A stretch of DNA of 7,055 nt from Thermomicrobiales bacterium (GTDB lineage Bacteria > Chloroflexota > Chloroflexia > Thermomicrobiales > UBA6265): the NCBI GenBank assembly GCA_020847015.1, contig JADLCW010000566.1, positions 1 to 7,055 on the forward strand, in the 5' to 3' direction. Below, in pieces: positions 1 to 6,237 of this stretch. The translations under genes and the position numbers were made by a program. Within the stretch, counting starts at the first letter, position 1; every line of letters starts with the position of its first letter. A model generated the notes under the pieces. The model saw only the letters and a list, made by a program, of their open reading frames with translations, was not told where the DNA came from and ran no database searches.

Positions 1-986
1 GGGGGGGTGGTTTCGGTTGGTTCGATCTCCTCCCAGGTGACGAAGGTGCGGACCCAGCCGGCGCCGCTTTCGGCGATCCGGCCCATGAAGACATCGTCGA
101 CCAAGGGCTTGTGCCAGAGACCGGCGATTGCCGAACGCTGGCTTGGTGGGCCGGCGGGCAGCGGACCGAGCAACGTGGGCGCGGTGGTCGGCGTGGCGGT
201 CACACCAGCGGTTGGGCTGGCGATCGGGGTACTGCTCGGCGCCACCACGCCGGGCGGCAACTCGCCGCCTGGCGTCTTCGGGATGATGGCCGCGGCAGGG
301 TAGAGCCCGGCTTCCTTTCCAACATCGCCGCCGTTGGCGACCACAACCTGGCCGGCCCGTGCCCACGGCACATCGACCTTCCAAAGTTGGAATACCTTTC
401 GCTGCGCCCGGACGACGACCACGTTTGACAATTCCTGGCTGCTCATCGGCAGTCCGTTGAGCGCGATCGGATCGTCGGCGGCGAAGTAGGCCGTCCGTAT
501 CGCCGGATACGCGTCGAGCAATCCCTGATGGGCTGCGACGACCTGGTTCCAACTCTTGCCGGTATCGGCGCTCCAGTCGTTCGACTTCGGGACCTGTCGC
601 GCTGTCGCAAGCCAGTCGTCCTTCCCTGCGCTCGACAGTTCATCGAAGACGTTGACGATCGCCACCGTCCCGCTGTCGCGCCGCCATTGGAAGACGACTT
701 TCTGGAATGCCTGGACGGTGAAGCCATTCCAGATGAACCGTTCGGAAATCGGATAGCCGACGTTGGAGACACCGCCGTAGCGGTTGAACCAGTCCCAGAA
801 CGGAATGCCATTGTTGTTGGTCACCGTAAACCCGATGTCACCGCCGCCAGCCTTGCCGTTGGCTTGACTGAAAAACCAGCCGCCCGGAACTGCGAAGTCG
901 TCGCGGGATTGAGCAGTGGCGTACTGGCCAAAAGGTAGAAGGACAAGGATTAGGACCGCAATGAGCAGGAGGGTGCGTTGGACCAC
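1..986 (-). CDS. Secreted modular protein with GYPISE-type module and putative glycoside-hydrolase start (3' truncated)
   Basis: The reading frame runs from a GTG at 986-984 to the window edge, giving 328 complete codons with no stop. GTG was chosen because GGAGG lies 7 nt upstream. Residues 1-26 form a signal peptide: MVQR, a long Leu/Ile/Val core, then ATA before a likely cleavage at residue 26/27. Residues about 60-115 form a module with FWDWFNRYGG, VGYPISERF and VQAFQKVVFQW, which resembles a repeat common in secreted Chloroflexota proteins. Residues 193-230 include the motif RAQRKVFQLWKVDVPWA and a GGD, also familiar from that group. Residues about 237-285 are a Pro/Thr/Ser/Gly linker. 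From 288 on, AESGAGWVRTFVTWEEIEP looks like the first strand of a (beta/alpha)8 glycoside hydrolase, whose catalytic part lies outside the window. Export and cell-surface or extracellular action are well supported; the enzymatic role is inferred from about 40 residues. Confidence 0.85.
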   Translation of the reverse strand, partial: MVQRTLLLIAVLILVLLPFGQYATAQSRDDFAVPGGWFFSQANGKAGGGDIGFTVTNNNGIPFWDWFNRYGGVSNVGYPISERFIWNGFTVQAFQKVVFQWRRDSGTVAIVNVFDELSSAGKDDWLATARQVPKSNDWSADTGKSWNQVVAAHQGLLDAYPAIRTAYFAADDPIALNGLPMSSQELSNVVVVRAQRKVFQLWKVDVPWARAGQVVVANGGDVGKEAGLYPAAAIIPKTPGGELPPGVVAPSSTPIASPTAGVTATPTTAPTLLGPLPAGPPSQRSAIAGLWHKPLVDDVFMGRIAESGAGWVRTFVTWEEIEPTETTP

Positions 987-1159
987 GAGCGTTCCTCCAC
1001 GGCGCAAGGCGAACCGGTGGGCTACCCGCTAGCAAGAACGGGCAAGCAGACGTTAGGGTTCGATCTGGGACTGGTTGTCTCCATCGGGCTGGCCGTGATG
1101 CGGCCAAGCTTAGCGGTTGGGTGACAGCCAGACAACGATCCCGGGATACCGGAGGCGCG
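987..1159. other. Divergent intergenic region
   Basis: This 173-bp stretch separates the minus-strand secreted-protein gene from the plus-strand lipoprotein gene and should hold both promoters. I found no convincing -35/-10 pair on either strand. GTGACA at 1121-1126 resembles a -35, but any partner -10 would run into the ribosome binding site at 1151. An imperfect hairpin (1088-1109) has stem GC+TGGCCG against CGGCCA+GC, with one bulged A and loop TGATG. The region also contains the possible alternative GTG start of the lipoprotein gene at 1121. Confidence 0.5.
994..998 (-). promoter_or_regulatory. Ribosome binding site for the GTG-started secreted protein
   Basis: The minus strand reads GGAGG here, 7 nt before GTG at 986-984. 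It is the main reason for choosing this non-ATG start, which also places a complete signal peptide at the N-terminus. Confidence 0.75.
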
Positions 1160-1891
1160 ATGAACCTGACCCCCGTCCTCTTAGCTGGCCTCCTTATGAC
1201 TGGATGCGCATCAGCGACGATCGGCGGACCGTCCAGCCAGAGCGCCGACTGCCTGATCGACGGGCTGACGACCTGGCCAGTCGGAACGGCCTGGCAGGAA
1301 GCTTCGTTTGCGGCAGTCGATGGCTGGACTCGACCAGCGCCAGCGGGCCCTTGGGACTTTGAGGCGCTTGGGTCGCCATTCATGACCGAGACCCGGACCG
1401 TCGTTGCCGTCGGCGATGCGCCGCATAACCAGCAGTTTCCACCGGATTCCTATGTTATTCAGTCGGAGAATTCCGGCGCGGCGGTTGCTCGCCTCTATCG
1501 GTTCTATTTGGTCGGGACCGACGGCCTTTACTGGCTGGGTGATAGCGATCCGCTACTCGCCGTCACCGTTGATCCCCCTCAGAAATTCCTCCCCTCAACC
1601 ATGCGCGTCGGCCAGCGTTGGGAACAGCAGTATCGTGACTCACGCTATGACGTGCTGGTGAGCACCGACCATGAGGTGATCGGGTGTGGAGAAGCGCGTG
1701 TTCCAGCGGGGCGATACTCGAATTCGTTGCTCCTGCGCTCGACCTATCGCTACTCGGAAAGCCCTTCAAGTTCGACTGTCCTGACCTGGCATGTGACCGG
1801 CGTTGGAATGGTCGCGGCAGCGGTGTTCAGCGGCGGGGACGACCTCACCAGTATTTCGGTCCTGACCGAGTTTCGGCCGACGGCCCGGTAG
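1160..1891 (+). CDS. Putative lipoprotein of unknown function, TapB/DUF3108-like C-terminal part
   Basis: The product has 243 residues. ATG at 1160 was chosen because GGAGG (1151-1155) precedes it by 4 nt. It begins MNLTPVLLAGLLMTGC, a short hydrophobic segment ending in a lipobox-like MTGC, so lipidation at Cys16 and anchoring outside the membrane are likely. The short form lacks positive charge before the hydrophobic core; an in-frame GTG at 1121 would add 13 residues with four Arg, so that start is a real alternative. Residues about 148-235 look beta-rich: VGQRWEQQYR, VPAGRYSNSLLLRSTYRY and TWHVTGVGMV. The 'V-P-A-G-x-[YF]...' followed by 'W...GVGMV' order recalls TapB/DUF3108-like periplasmic proteins, a weak resemblance. 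The stop is 4 bp from the receiver-domain gene, suggesting co-transcription. No function can be assigned. Confidence 0.8.
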   Translation: MNLTPVLLAGLLMTGCASATIGGPSSQSADCLIDGLTTWPVGTAWQEASFAAVDGWTRPAPAGPWDFEALGSPFMTETRTVVAVGDAPHNQQFPPDSYVIQSENSGAAVARLYRFYLVGTDGLYWLGDSDPLLAVTVDPPQKFLPSTMRVGQRWEQQYRDSRYDVLVSTDHEVIGCGEARVPAGRYSNSLLLRSTYRYSESPSSSTVLTWHVTGVGMVAAAVFSGGDDLTSISVLTEFRPTAR

Positions 1892-1895
1892 CGGA

Positions 1896-2255
1896 TTGAC
1901 CGGCCAATTCCTTCCACCGGAATGGGTGCTGTTGGTCACCGACGACGCCGAGGGCGGACGGCTCGCCGCCGCGCTGACTGCAGAAAGCATGTCGGTTCGG
2001 CTCGCGTCCGATCCGCAATCAGTTGACGACCTCCTTCATGGAAGGCCACCCGCGGCGGCGGTCGTCGATATCGATCTGCCGCTCAGCGCGGCAATCGTGT
2101 CAACGCTCGCGACCCGTCACATTCATTGCGCCCTGATCGGCAGCAACCTCACAGCGCTTCGCCGCTTCCAGAGCCTCGTTCCAACTCTCATCGAGAAACC
2201 GGTAGGTCTACGAGCCTTCACCCGAACGGTCGATGGTCTGCTCGGCCGCCGCTAG
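1896..2255 (+). CDS. Small divergent response-regulator receiver domain protein
   Basis: The product has 119 residues and comprises a single receiver-like (CheY-fold) domain with no output domain. Visible receiver landmarks are strand beta1 with the acidic pair VLLVTDD (Asp16, Asp17), the probable phosphorylation site in AAVVDIDLP (Asp58), and the Lys-Pro pair IEKPV (Lys101). The usual beta4 Thr/Ser is unclear (ALIGSN; possibly Ser83), and the stretch from Asp58 to Lys101 is shorter than in CheY, so the domain is divergent. The start is uncertain. TTG at 1896 sits 4 bp after the lipoprotein stop, which fits translational coupling; GTG at 1926 would begin right at beta1. Neither has a good Shine-Dalgarno sequence. 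Without a DNA-binding domain it may act by protein contact; no kinase gene lies nearby. Confidence 0.7.
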   Translation: MTGQFLPPEWVLLVTDDAEGGRLAAALTAESMSVRLASDPQSVDDLLHGRPPAAAVVDIDLPLSAAIVSTLATRHIHCALIGSNLTALRRFQSLVPTLIEKPVGLRAFTRTVDGLLGRR

Positions 2256-2267
2256 CAGGTCGACCTG
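2256..2267. repeat. 12-bp perfect palindrome CAGGTCGACCTG
   Basis: The palindrome begins immediately after the stop codon of the receiver-domain gene and is self-complementary over all 12 bases. With no loop it makes a better dimeric-protein binding site than an RNA hairpin, which would have only a 4-bp stem. A chance occurrence in GC-rich DNA remains possible. Confidence 0.4.
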
Positions 2268-2362
2268 GGTTATTCCGTGACCTCACCACGCCCCCGTCAC
2301 GCCGACCGCCGACATCACCGGGCCAACGTCTCAGGGCGGACAGAGCCCACATCGCATCTCTT

Positions 2363-2378
2363 CGATGGGGTACCATCG
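2363..2378 (+). repeat. Short perfect hairpin in the comEC leader
   Basis: CGATGG and CCATCG form a perfect 6-bp stem around the loop GGTA, ending 19 bp before the first possible comEC start. There is no T-tract. It could influence translation or mark an operator centred on GGTACC. GGTACCATC also occurs inside comEC near 3774, which argues for chance. Confidence 0.3.
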
Positions 2379-2397
2379 GGTTTGAACCGTTCGGAGA

Positions 2398-4548
2398 GTG
2401 AGCGGCGGGGGACAGGTGGCGCCGATTGTGCTCGCTTGCCTCGGTGTGCTTGCTGGCGCGGCGCTCGCCGGTCAGATCACGACACCCGCTCCATTTGCCT
2501 GGGTGGTCGCCGTTCTTCTCATTGCCACGGCGGTCGCAGTCCGGGCGCGGACTTCGGTTGCCGGGTTGCTACTTGCGCTGGGGCTTGCCTTGTTGGCCTT
2601 TGGCCGTGCCCAGCAGCTTGCAACCCTGGCTCTGGATGATGTCAGCCGGTTCAACGGCCAGAGCGTGATTGTGTTTGGCGAGGTGGCAGATGCCCCGGAG
2701 CGTCGCGAGCGCTTTACCCGCCTATTGCTGACGGTTGAGGCAGCCGGACTAGACGCGGCCGACGAGCCAACGTCGGGGCGCGTGCAGATCGACGTCGAAC
2801 CCGACGCTCGCCTGCGCTATGGCGACCGTCTGACCGTCCGCGGCGCGCTCGAATCGCCGCCGATCTTTCCTGGCTTCGACTATCGGTCAATCCTCGAGCG
2901 GCGGGGCATCCGCAGCACGATGCGCTTCCCCACGGTCGAGATCGCGCCTCAGCCTGGAGGTTCGCCGCTCTTGCTCTGGTCGTTCCGGTTCCGCGAGGCG
3001 CTCGCTGCGAGCCTGGCAGCATCGCTCCCCGCTGCGCCCGCCGGGCTCGCAGCGGGATTACTGGTTGGGGGCCAGGATGCTCTGCCTGCCAATTTGCGGG
3101 ACGCGTTTGCTCGAACCGGGACAACCCATCTTCTTGCCGTCTCGGGCTACAACATGATGTTGGTCGCCGGCGCACTGCTAGGCACGGTGGGTATGCTCGC
3201 CGGCCGGCGTGCCGGGGCGATCGCCGCGCTTGCCGGCATCATGGCCTATTCGGCGGTAAGTGGCGGCACTCCCTCGGTGCTACGGGCCGGACTGATGGCC
3301 GCGATCGCGCTGGTTGGCATGCTGTTGGGACGACCCCGTGAACCTGGTTTGATGCTGGCGGCGGCAGTGGTTGGACTGGTGTTGGTCTGGCCGTCGTTGG
3401 TAGACGATGTTGGGTTTCAACTGAGTGTCGCGGCCACCGCCGGACTGATCGTTCTGGCTGGGCCGATTGAGCGCTGTCTTCAACGGCTTCCACCGATGTC
3501 GAGCCGTCGGGTTGGGCCAGTTCGGGCAACCGCTGCGGCGACCCTGGCGGCGAGTTCAGTGACCTTGCCGATTGCGATTTCGACCTTCGGAACGCTGTCG
3601 TTGGTGAGCCTTCCGGCGAACATATTGGCTGCGCCGCTCGTCCCCGCTGCGATGCTGACCGGCGCCATTTGCGGAGCGGCGGGACTGCTCAGTCCGGACC
3701 TCGGCCGGATATTGGCGGGTCCGGCCTGGCTTTTCGCCAGCGCCCTTGCCGCGTTGGTAGAACTCTTTGCCGCGGTACCATCAGGTTCTGTTCGCCTCGC
3801 GCAACCCTCCGGTGTAGTGGTTCTCGCGCTCTACAGCGCCGCCGGACTGGCGGTGTTGTCGGTCGGCCGCGTGAGTAAGTTGACGTGGCAGGCTGAGCGG
3901 AGTTGGTGGTCGCTCCTTCTCCTGTCGGCCATCGGCGCCGTTGGCATGTGGGCAGCGGTGGCCGCGACCGGAAACGCCGAGACGACGGTCGCCTTCGTCG
4001 ATGGCGGCGCGGCGGTCCGGACACCCGGCTGGCGTGTCATCGTGATTGATGGCGGCGGCCAGGCGAATCTCCTGACTACAGAACTGGATCATTTGCTTCC
4101 GATTTGGGATCGCCGGGTTCACCTCTATGTCGCGACGGAATGGAGCAATACGCGTGCTGGAATGCTCGCCGAAATTGCTCGACGGGTTCCGATCGAGAGG
4201 GTCGCCGGACCGGTGCTCGATGGAGCGGACCCGCGCTGGTCGGCGCTTCTCGCCGAACGGAGGATCGCCTTTACACCGGTCGACCGCGGCACGGGCTTCG
4301 ACCTGGGAGACGGCGTTGGTGTCTGGATCGAGCCGGCTGCGCCGCTCGCGGTACGGCTACTCGTGCCGAACGGTCCTATCGCGTTGAGCGAGACCGGACG
4401 GTCACGCGGTGCGGCGTTCGGGCTCGCTGGGGATTCTCGTGGCGGAGACAGCGTGGAGATCGCTGGCGCTCGCTATTCGCCTGCCCGTCATGGTGCGGTG
4501 CGGCTGGTTCTGCGAGATGACCTTCGAGTCTACGTCGAGCGCCCCTGA
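2398..4548 (+). CDS. comEC: ComEC/Rec2-type DNA uptake channel with degenerate metallo-beta-lactamase domain
   Basis: This 716-residue membrane protein belongs to the family that carries single-stranded DNA across the cytoplasmic membrane in natural transformation. N-terminal hydrophobic helices (about 6-70) precede an OB-like DUF4131 region (about 88-185, with GDRLTVRGAL and GFDYRSILERRGI). The Competence core (about 205-500) has LAAGLLVGGQDALP, THLLAVSGYNMM (242-253) and GGTPSVLRAGLM (289-299). Residues about 525-716 occupy the place of the usual metallo-beta-lactamase domain, but the expected THxHxDHxGG motif reads ATEWSNTRAGM (579-589), DVGQGD reads DGGAAV, and the later HHGS motif is absent. 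Metal-dependent nuclease activity is therefore unlikely. The start is uncertain: GTG 2398 has GGAG only 1 nt away, and GTG 2416, preceded by a G-rich tract, is an alternative. Confidence 0.92.
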   Translation: MSGGGQVAPIVLACLGVLAGAALAGQITTPAPFAWVVAVLLIATAVAVRARTSVAGLLLALGLALLAFGRAQQLATLALDDVSRFNGQSVIVFGEVADAPERRERFTRLLLTVEAAGLDAADEPTSGRVQIDVEPDARLRYGDRLTVRGALESPPIFPGFDYRSILERRGIRSTMRFPTVEIAPQPGGSPLLLWSFRFREALAASLAASLPAAPAGLAAGLLVGGQDALPANLRDAFARTGTTHLLAVSGYNMMLVAGALLGTVGMLAGRRAGAIAALAGIMAYSAVSGGTPSVLRAGLMAAIALVGMLLGRPREPGLMLAAAVVGLVLVWPSLVDDVGFQLSVAATAGLIVLAGPIERCLQRLPPMSSRRVGPVRATAAATLAASSVTLPIAISTFGTLSLVSLPANILAAPLVPAAMLTGAICGAAGLLSPDLGRILAGPAWLFASALAALVELFAAVPSGSVRLAQPSGVVVLALYSAAGLAVLSVGRVSKLTWQAERSWWSLLLLSAIGAVGMWAAVAATGNAETTVAFVDGGAAVRTPGWRVIVIDGGGQANLLTTELDHLLPIWDRRVHLYVATEWSNTRAGMLAEIARRVPIERVAGPVLDGADPRWSALLAERRIAFTPVDRGTGFDLGDGVGVWIEPAAPLAVRLLVPNGPIALSETGRSRGAAFGLAGDSRGGDSVEIAGARYSPARHGAVRLVLRDDLRVYVERP

Positions 4549-4598
4549 CGGCGGTACCACGGCGGCCTGGTAGAATTGCCGGACAGACGGAGGGGAAC
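4549..4598 (+). promoter_or_regulatory. Candidate extended -10 promoter and leader of the four-gene operon
   Basis: The 50-bp gap after comEC contains TGGTAGAAT at 4568-4576, an extended -10 element (TG, one base, then TAGAAT, five of six matches to TATAAT). A -35 is weak: CTGACG at 4545-4550 matches four of six but lies 20 bp away, which extended -10 promoters can tolerate. Transcription would start near A4583, leaving a leader of about 16 nt. GGAGG at 4589-4593 sits 5 nt from ATG 4599 and is a strong ribosome binding site. No Crp-like operator (GTGA-N6-TCAC) is visible here. Confidence 0.5.
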
Positions 4599-4940
4599 AT
4601 GGTGTGCCCATCCTGCGGCGCTGAGCCGAGCGACGAGCGGTCCGACTGTCAGGACTGTGGGGAGCCGACCCACCTCCCCGTCGTGATCGCCCGTCCGACG
4701 TTGCCGGCTCAGCGACCACGACCCTCTCTGCCCGCGCTCTTGCGGCCAATGTTGCCGATCGCCGGCGGCGTGGCAGCCGTAGCGGTGACTGCGAGCCTCG
4801 CCGCAGTAGGCTTGCGCTGGCGCTTTGCCACGCCATCGCGGCAGCTACGCCGGGGAGATGGCGACGACGACCTTCCCCTCATCGAAATTCACGAATCGAT
4901 CGTCATCAAGACCCGGGCAGCCCGCGTTCGCGTGCAGTGA
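4599..4940 (+). CDS. Small zinc-ribbon, single-pass membrane protein
   Basis: The product has 113 residues and I cannot place it in a named family. At the N-terminus Cys3, Cys6, Cys17 and Cys20 (CPSCG and CQDCG, spacing C-x2-C-x10-C-x2-C) form a typical four-Cys zinc ribbon. A Pro/Arg-rich stretch (about 27-50) leads to a hydrophobic helix (about 51-72, rich in Ala/Val/Gly) closed by RWR. The C-terminal part (73-113) changes from basic to acidic (GDGDDD) and ends in a possible beta strand (PLIEIHESIVIK). A cytoplasmic zinc ribbon on a membrane anchor is the likely topology, a pattern often seen in small regulatory or scaffolding proteins. A strong ribosome binding site, a candidate promoter and a 4-bp stop/start overlap (GTGA, 4937-4940) with the phosphodiesterase gene show it is real and heads the operon. 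It is unlikely to be an enzyme. Confidence 0.82.
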   Translation: MVCPSCGAEPSDERSDCQDCGEPTHLPVVIARPTLPAQRPRPSLPALLRPMLPIAGGVAAVAVTASLAAVGLRWRFATPSRQLRRGDGDDDLPLIEIHESIVIKTRAARVRVQ

Positions 4941-5620
4941 GTGCTCCGCTCCTCATCGCCCACCGTGGCGCGTCGGTCGATGCGGCCGAAAACAGCTTGC
5001 ATGCCTTTCAATTGGCCAAACAACAGCGAGCGGACGCGGTCGAATGCGACATCCAGCTTTCCCGTGACGGCGTGCCGGTGGTGTTCCACGACCAAACCCT
5101 CGAACGGCTGACGGGCGATAGCAGGACGGTCGCTTCGGTCGACATGGCCGGACTGGTCGCCCTCCGTCTCGAAGGCGGCGAGAAGATCCCGACCCTCCTC
5201 GAAGCGCTCGAATGGTCGATAAACGGCCTGCCGCTCGTTATCGAGTTGAAAACCGGCCCTGCGCCGGGTCTTCTCGTAGCGGCAGTCGCCAGGGATCTCG
5301 CGGCGACAGTGGGCCGTGTGCTGTGGGTTTCGTCGTTCTCGGCGGGCTTGCTTCAGGAGGTCGCCGAGCGCCTCCCCGCGCTGCCGAGAGCGCTTGTTTC
5401 GGCTGCTTGCTACGACGTGGCAATCAAGGCGGCGCTCGCCGCGGGAGTTTCGGCCCTCCACCTAGCGCACTCGGCGTGGCGTCCGGCAACCTCTAGCTTG
5501 CCGGTGCTGGTATGGACGATAGACGACCCAGGCGACGCGCGCCAGGTGGTGGGTGAAGGGGCATCTGGCATTTTCACCAATCGCCCGGGACTCGTGGCCC
5601 AGTTTCGGGAGGCGGGATGA
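4937..5620 (+). CDS. Glycerophosphodiester phosphodiesterase (cytoplasmic GDPD/UgpQ type)
   Basis: The enzyme hydrolyses glycerophosphodiesters, such as deacylated phospholipids, to glycerol-3-phosphate and an alcohol. It has 227 residues, the usual size of a compact single-domain GDPD TIM barrel, with no signal peptide or membrane segment, so it should act in the cytoplasm. The catalytic signature is complete: AHRGAS (His9, Arg10), ENS (Glu18, Asn19), VECDIQLSRDG (metal ligands Glu36, Asp38), VVFHD (His51), VIELK (Glu103, Lys105), WTIDD (193-197) and the closing GIFTNRP (211-217). GTG at 4937 overlaps the zinc-ribbon stop (GTGA), and its own stop overlaps the next start (ATGA), so translation is coupled to both neighbours. 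Substrate headgroup cannot be told from sequence. Beside a lipoprotein acyl-transfer enzyme, a role in lipid turnover is reasonable. Confidence 0.93.
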   Translation: MSAPLLIAHRGASVDAAENSLHAFQLAKQQRADAVECDIQLSRDGVPVVFHDQTLERLTGDSRTVASVDMAGLVALRLEGGEKIPTLLEALEWSINGLPLVIELKTGPAPGLLVAAVARDLAATVGRVLWVSSFSAGLLQEVAERLPALPRALVSAACYDVAIKAALAAGVSALHLAHSAWRPATSSLPVLVWTIDDPGDARQVVGEGASGIFTNRPGLVAQFREAG

Positions 5621-6237
5621 TTTGGCTGGCGGCGACGCTTCGCACCTTCGCGACGGCGACGGCAATTCTCCGATTTCTCGCGAGCGCAGTCTGGCTCCAT
5701 CGGCTGATTCAGCAGCGAGTTTCTCCTCGCTGGGCGCTCGAACGTGGGGCAGCGGTTCCGGGCGCAGTCTCGGACCTCGTCGTCCATGGCGGCGACCCGC
5801 GCACCGTCTGGCTCGATCACGGCGCACCGCCCGGCGATCTCCCAGACGTATCGCATCGCCACCTTCCAGAAGTTCACCGGTTGCTGAAACTGATCTGGCG
5901 GGCCGGAATGGTGAGCGGCGCCGCCGGGACGGCACTTTCCGCTCGCCACTCCACCACGGTGATGCGTCGGTCGGGGCTGATATCATTGCTGGCAGGTGGG
6001 ATCGGTCTGGTCGCTTCGATGGTTGTTTTCCAGCCAGCTTGGGATCTGTATCATCGGATGGCCTACGCAAACCGGGATTGGGAACTTCCTGACGAGGTGT
6101 TGCTGGCGGCTCTCTATCCTGAACGTTTTTACCAACGGCTGGCGACGGTCTGGTTTGGTGGCATAGTGGCGGCGGGCGCAGCATTTCTCATGGCGAGCGG
6201 CCGGCCGCGTGGCCGAACCTCGCGAGGAGCGGGCTGA
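5617..6237 (+). CDS. TIGR01906/DUF1461 integral membrane protein, Lit-like lipoprotein intramolecular transacylase
   Basis: The product has 206 residues and about four membrane helices (about 4-30, 90-108, 120-138, 175-194), the length and topology of the DUF1461/TIGR01906 family. That family includes Lit, which moves an acyl chain from the glyceryl group to the N-terminal cysteine of lipoproteins, giving lyso-form lipoproteins. Recognition rests on two motifs: HLPEVHRLLKLIW (His82-Trp94), matching the family's His-x-x-Asp/Glu-Val segment, and a segment at about 138-171 with FQPAWDLYHRMAY (His146), DWELP and YPERFY, which fits the family pattern of F...FH, then a W/P-rich loop and LPE.FF. Both candidate catalytic histidines (82, 146) are present. 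I matched the motifs from memory, not by search. ATG overlaps the phosphodiesterase stop (ATGA) with GGAGG 4 nt upstream. Activity itself is inferred. Confidence 0.72.
   Translation: MIWLAATLRTFATATAILRFLASAVWLHRLIQQRVSPRWALERGAAVPGAVSDLVVHGGDPRTVWLDHGAPPGDLPDVSHRHLPEVHRLLKLIWRAGMVSGAAGTALSARHSTTVMRRSGLISLLAGGIGLVASMVVFQPAWDLYHRMAYANRDWELPDEVLLAALYPERFYQRLATVWFGGIVAAGAAFLMASGRPRGRTSRGAG

Larger units (their letters stand above)
2256..2397. other. Intergenic region upstream of comEC
   Basis: This 142-bp gap holds a 12-bp perfect palindrome (2256-2267), an inverted repeat CGTGAC (2276-2281) / GTCACG (2296-2301), and a short perfect hairpin (2363-2378). No strong sigma-70 promoter is visible. 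TACCAT at 2371-2376 matches four of six -10 positions but has no -35 partner. No T-tract follows either hairpin, so a classical intrinsic terminator for the upstream genes is not supported. Confidence 0.5.

Noticed and set aside
7..428. Two small plus-strand ORFs (98 and 105 codons) at the left edge
   Set aside because: They are antisense to the Pro/Thr linker region of the secreted protein; low-complexity Gly/Ala/Arg composition and no ribosome binding site.
443..811. 122-codon minus-strand ORF starting at ATG
   Set aside because: It is a frame-shifted shadow of the GTG-started secreted protein; its Ser/Arg/Thr-rich translation has no domain, while the adjacent frame has a signal peptide and known modules.
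1088..1109. Bulged hairpin in the divergent intergenic region as a terminator or regulatory RNA
   Set aside because: The stem is short and bulged with no T-tract on either strand, and both flanking genes read away from it, so no terminator is needed.
1121..1150. Possible -35 (GTGACA) and -10 (GATACC) for the lipoprotein gene
   Set aside because: The -10 match is only three of six and would put the transcription start inside or after the ribosome binding site at 1151.
2276..2301. Possible Crp-type operator built from GTGA and TCAC half-sites
   Set aside because: The half-sites are separated by 2 or 16 bases rather than the 6 expected for TGTGA-N6-TCACA-type sites.
3774..3782. GGTACCATC inside comEC repeating the sequence near 2369
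   Set aside because: Nine-base identity in coding DNA is compatible with chance; a third GGTACCA at 4553 has different flanks and no common spacing.
5410..6184. Two long overlapping minus-strand ORFs (179 and 240 codons) opposite the GDPD and Lit-like genes
   Set aside because: The translations are Arg/Pro/Ser-rich with no recognisable motif, as expected for antisense frames of GC-rich genes. The plus-strand genes have motifs, ribosome binding sites and coupled overlaps.
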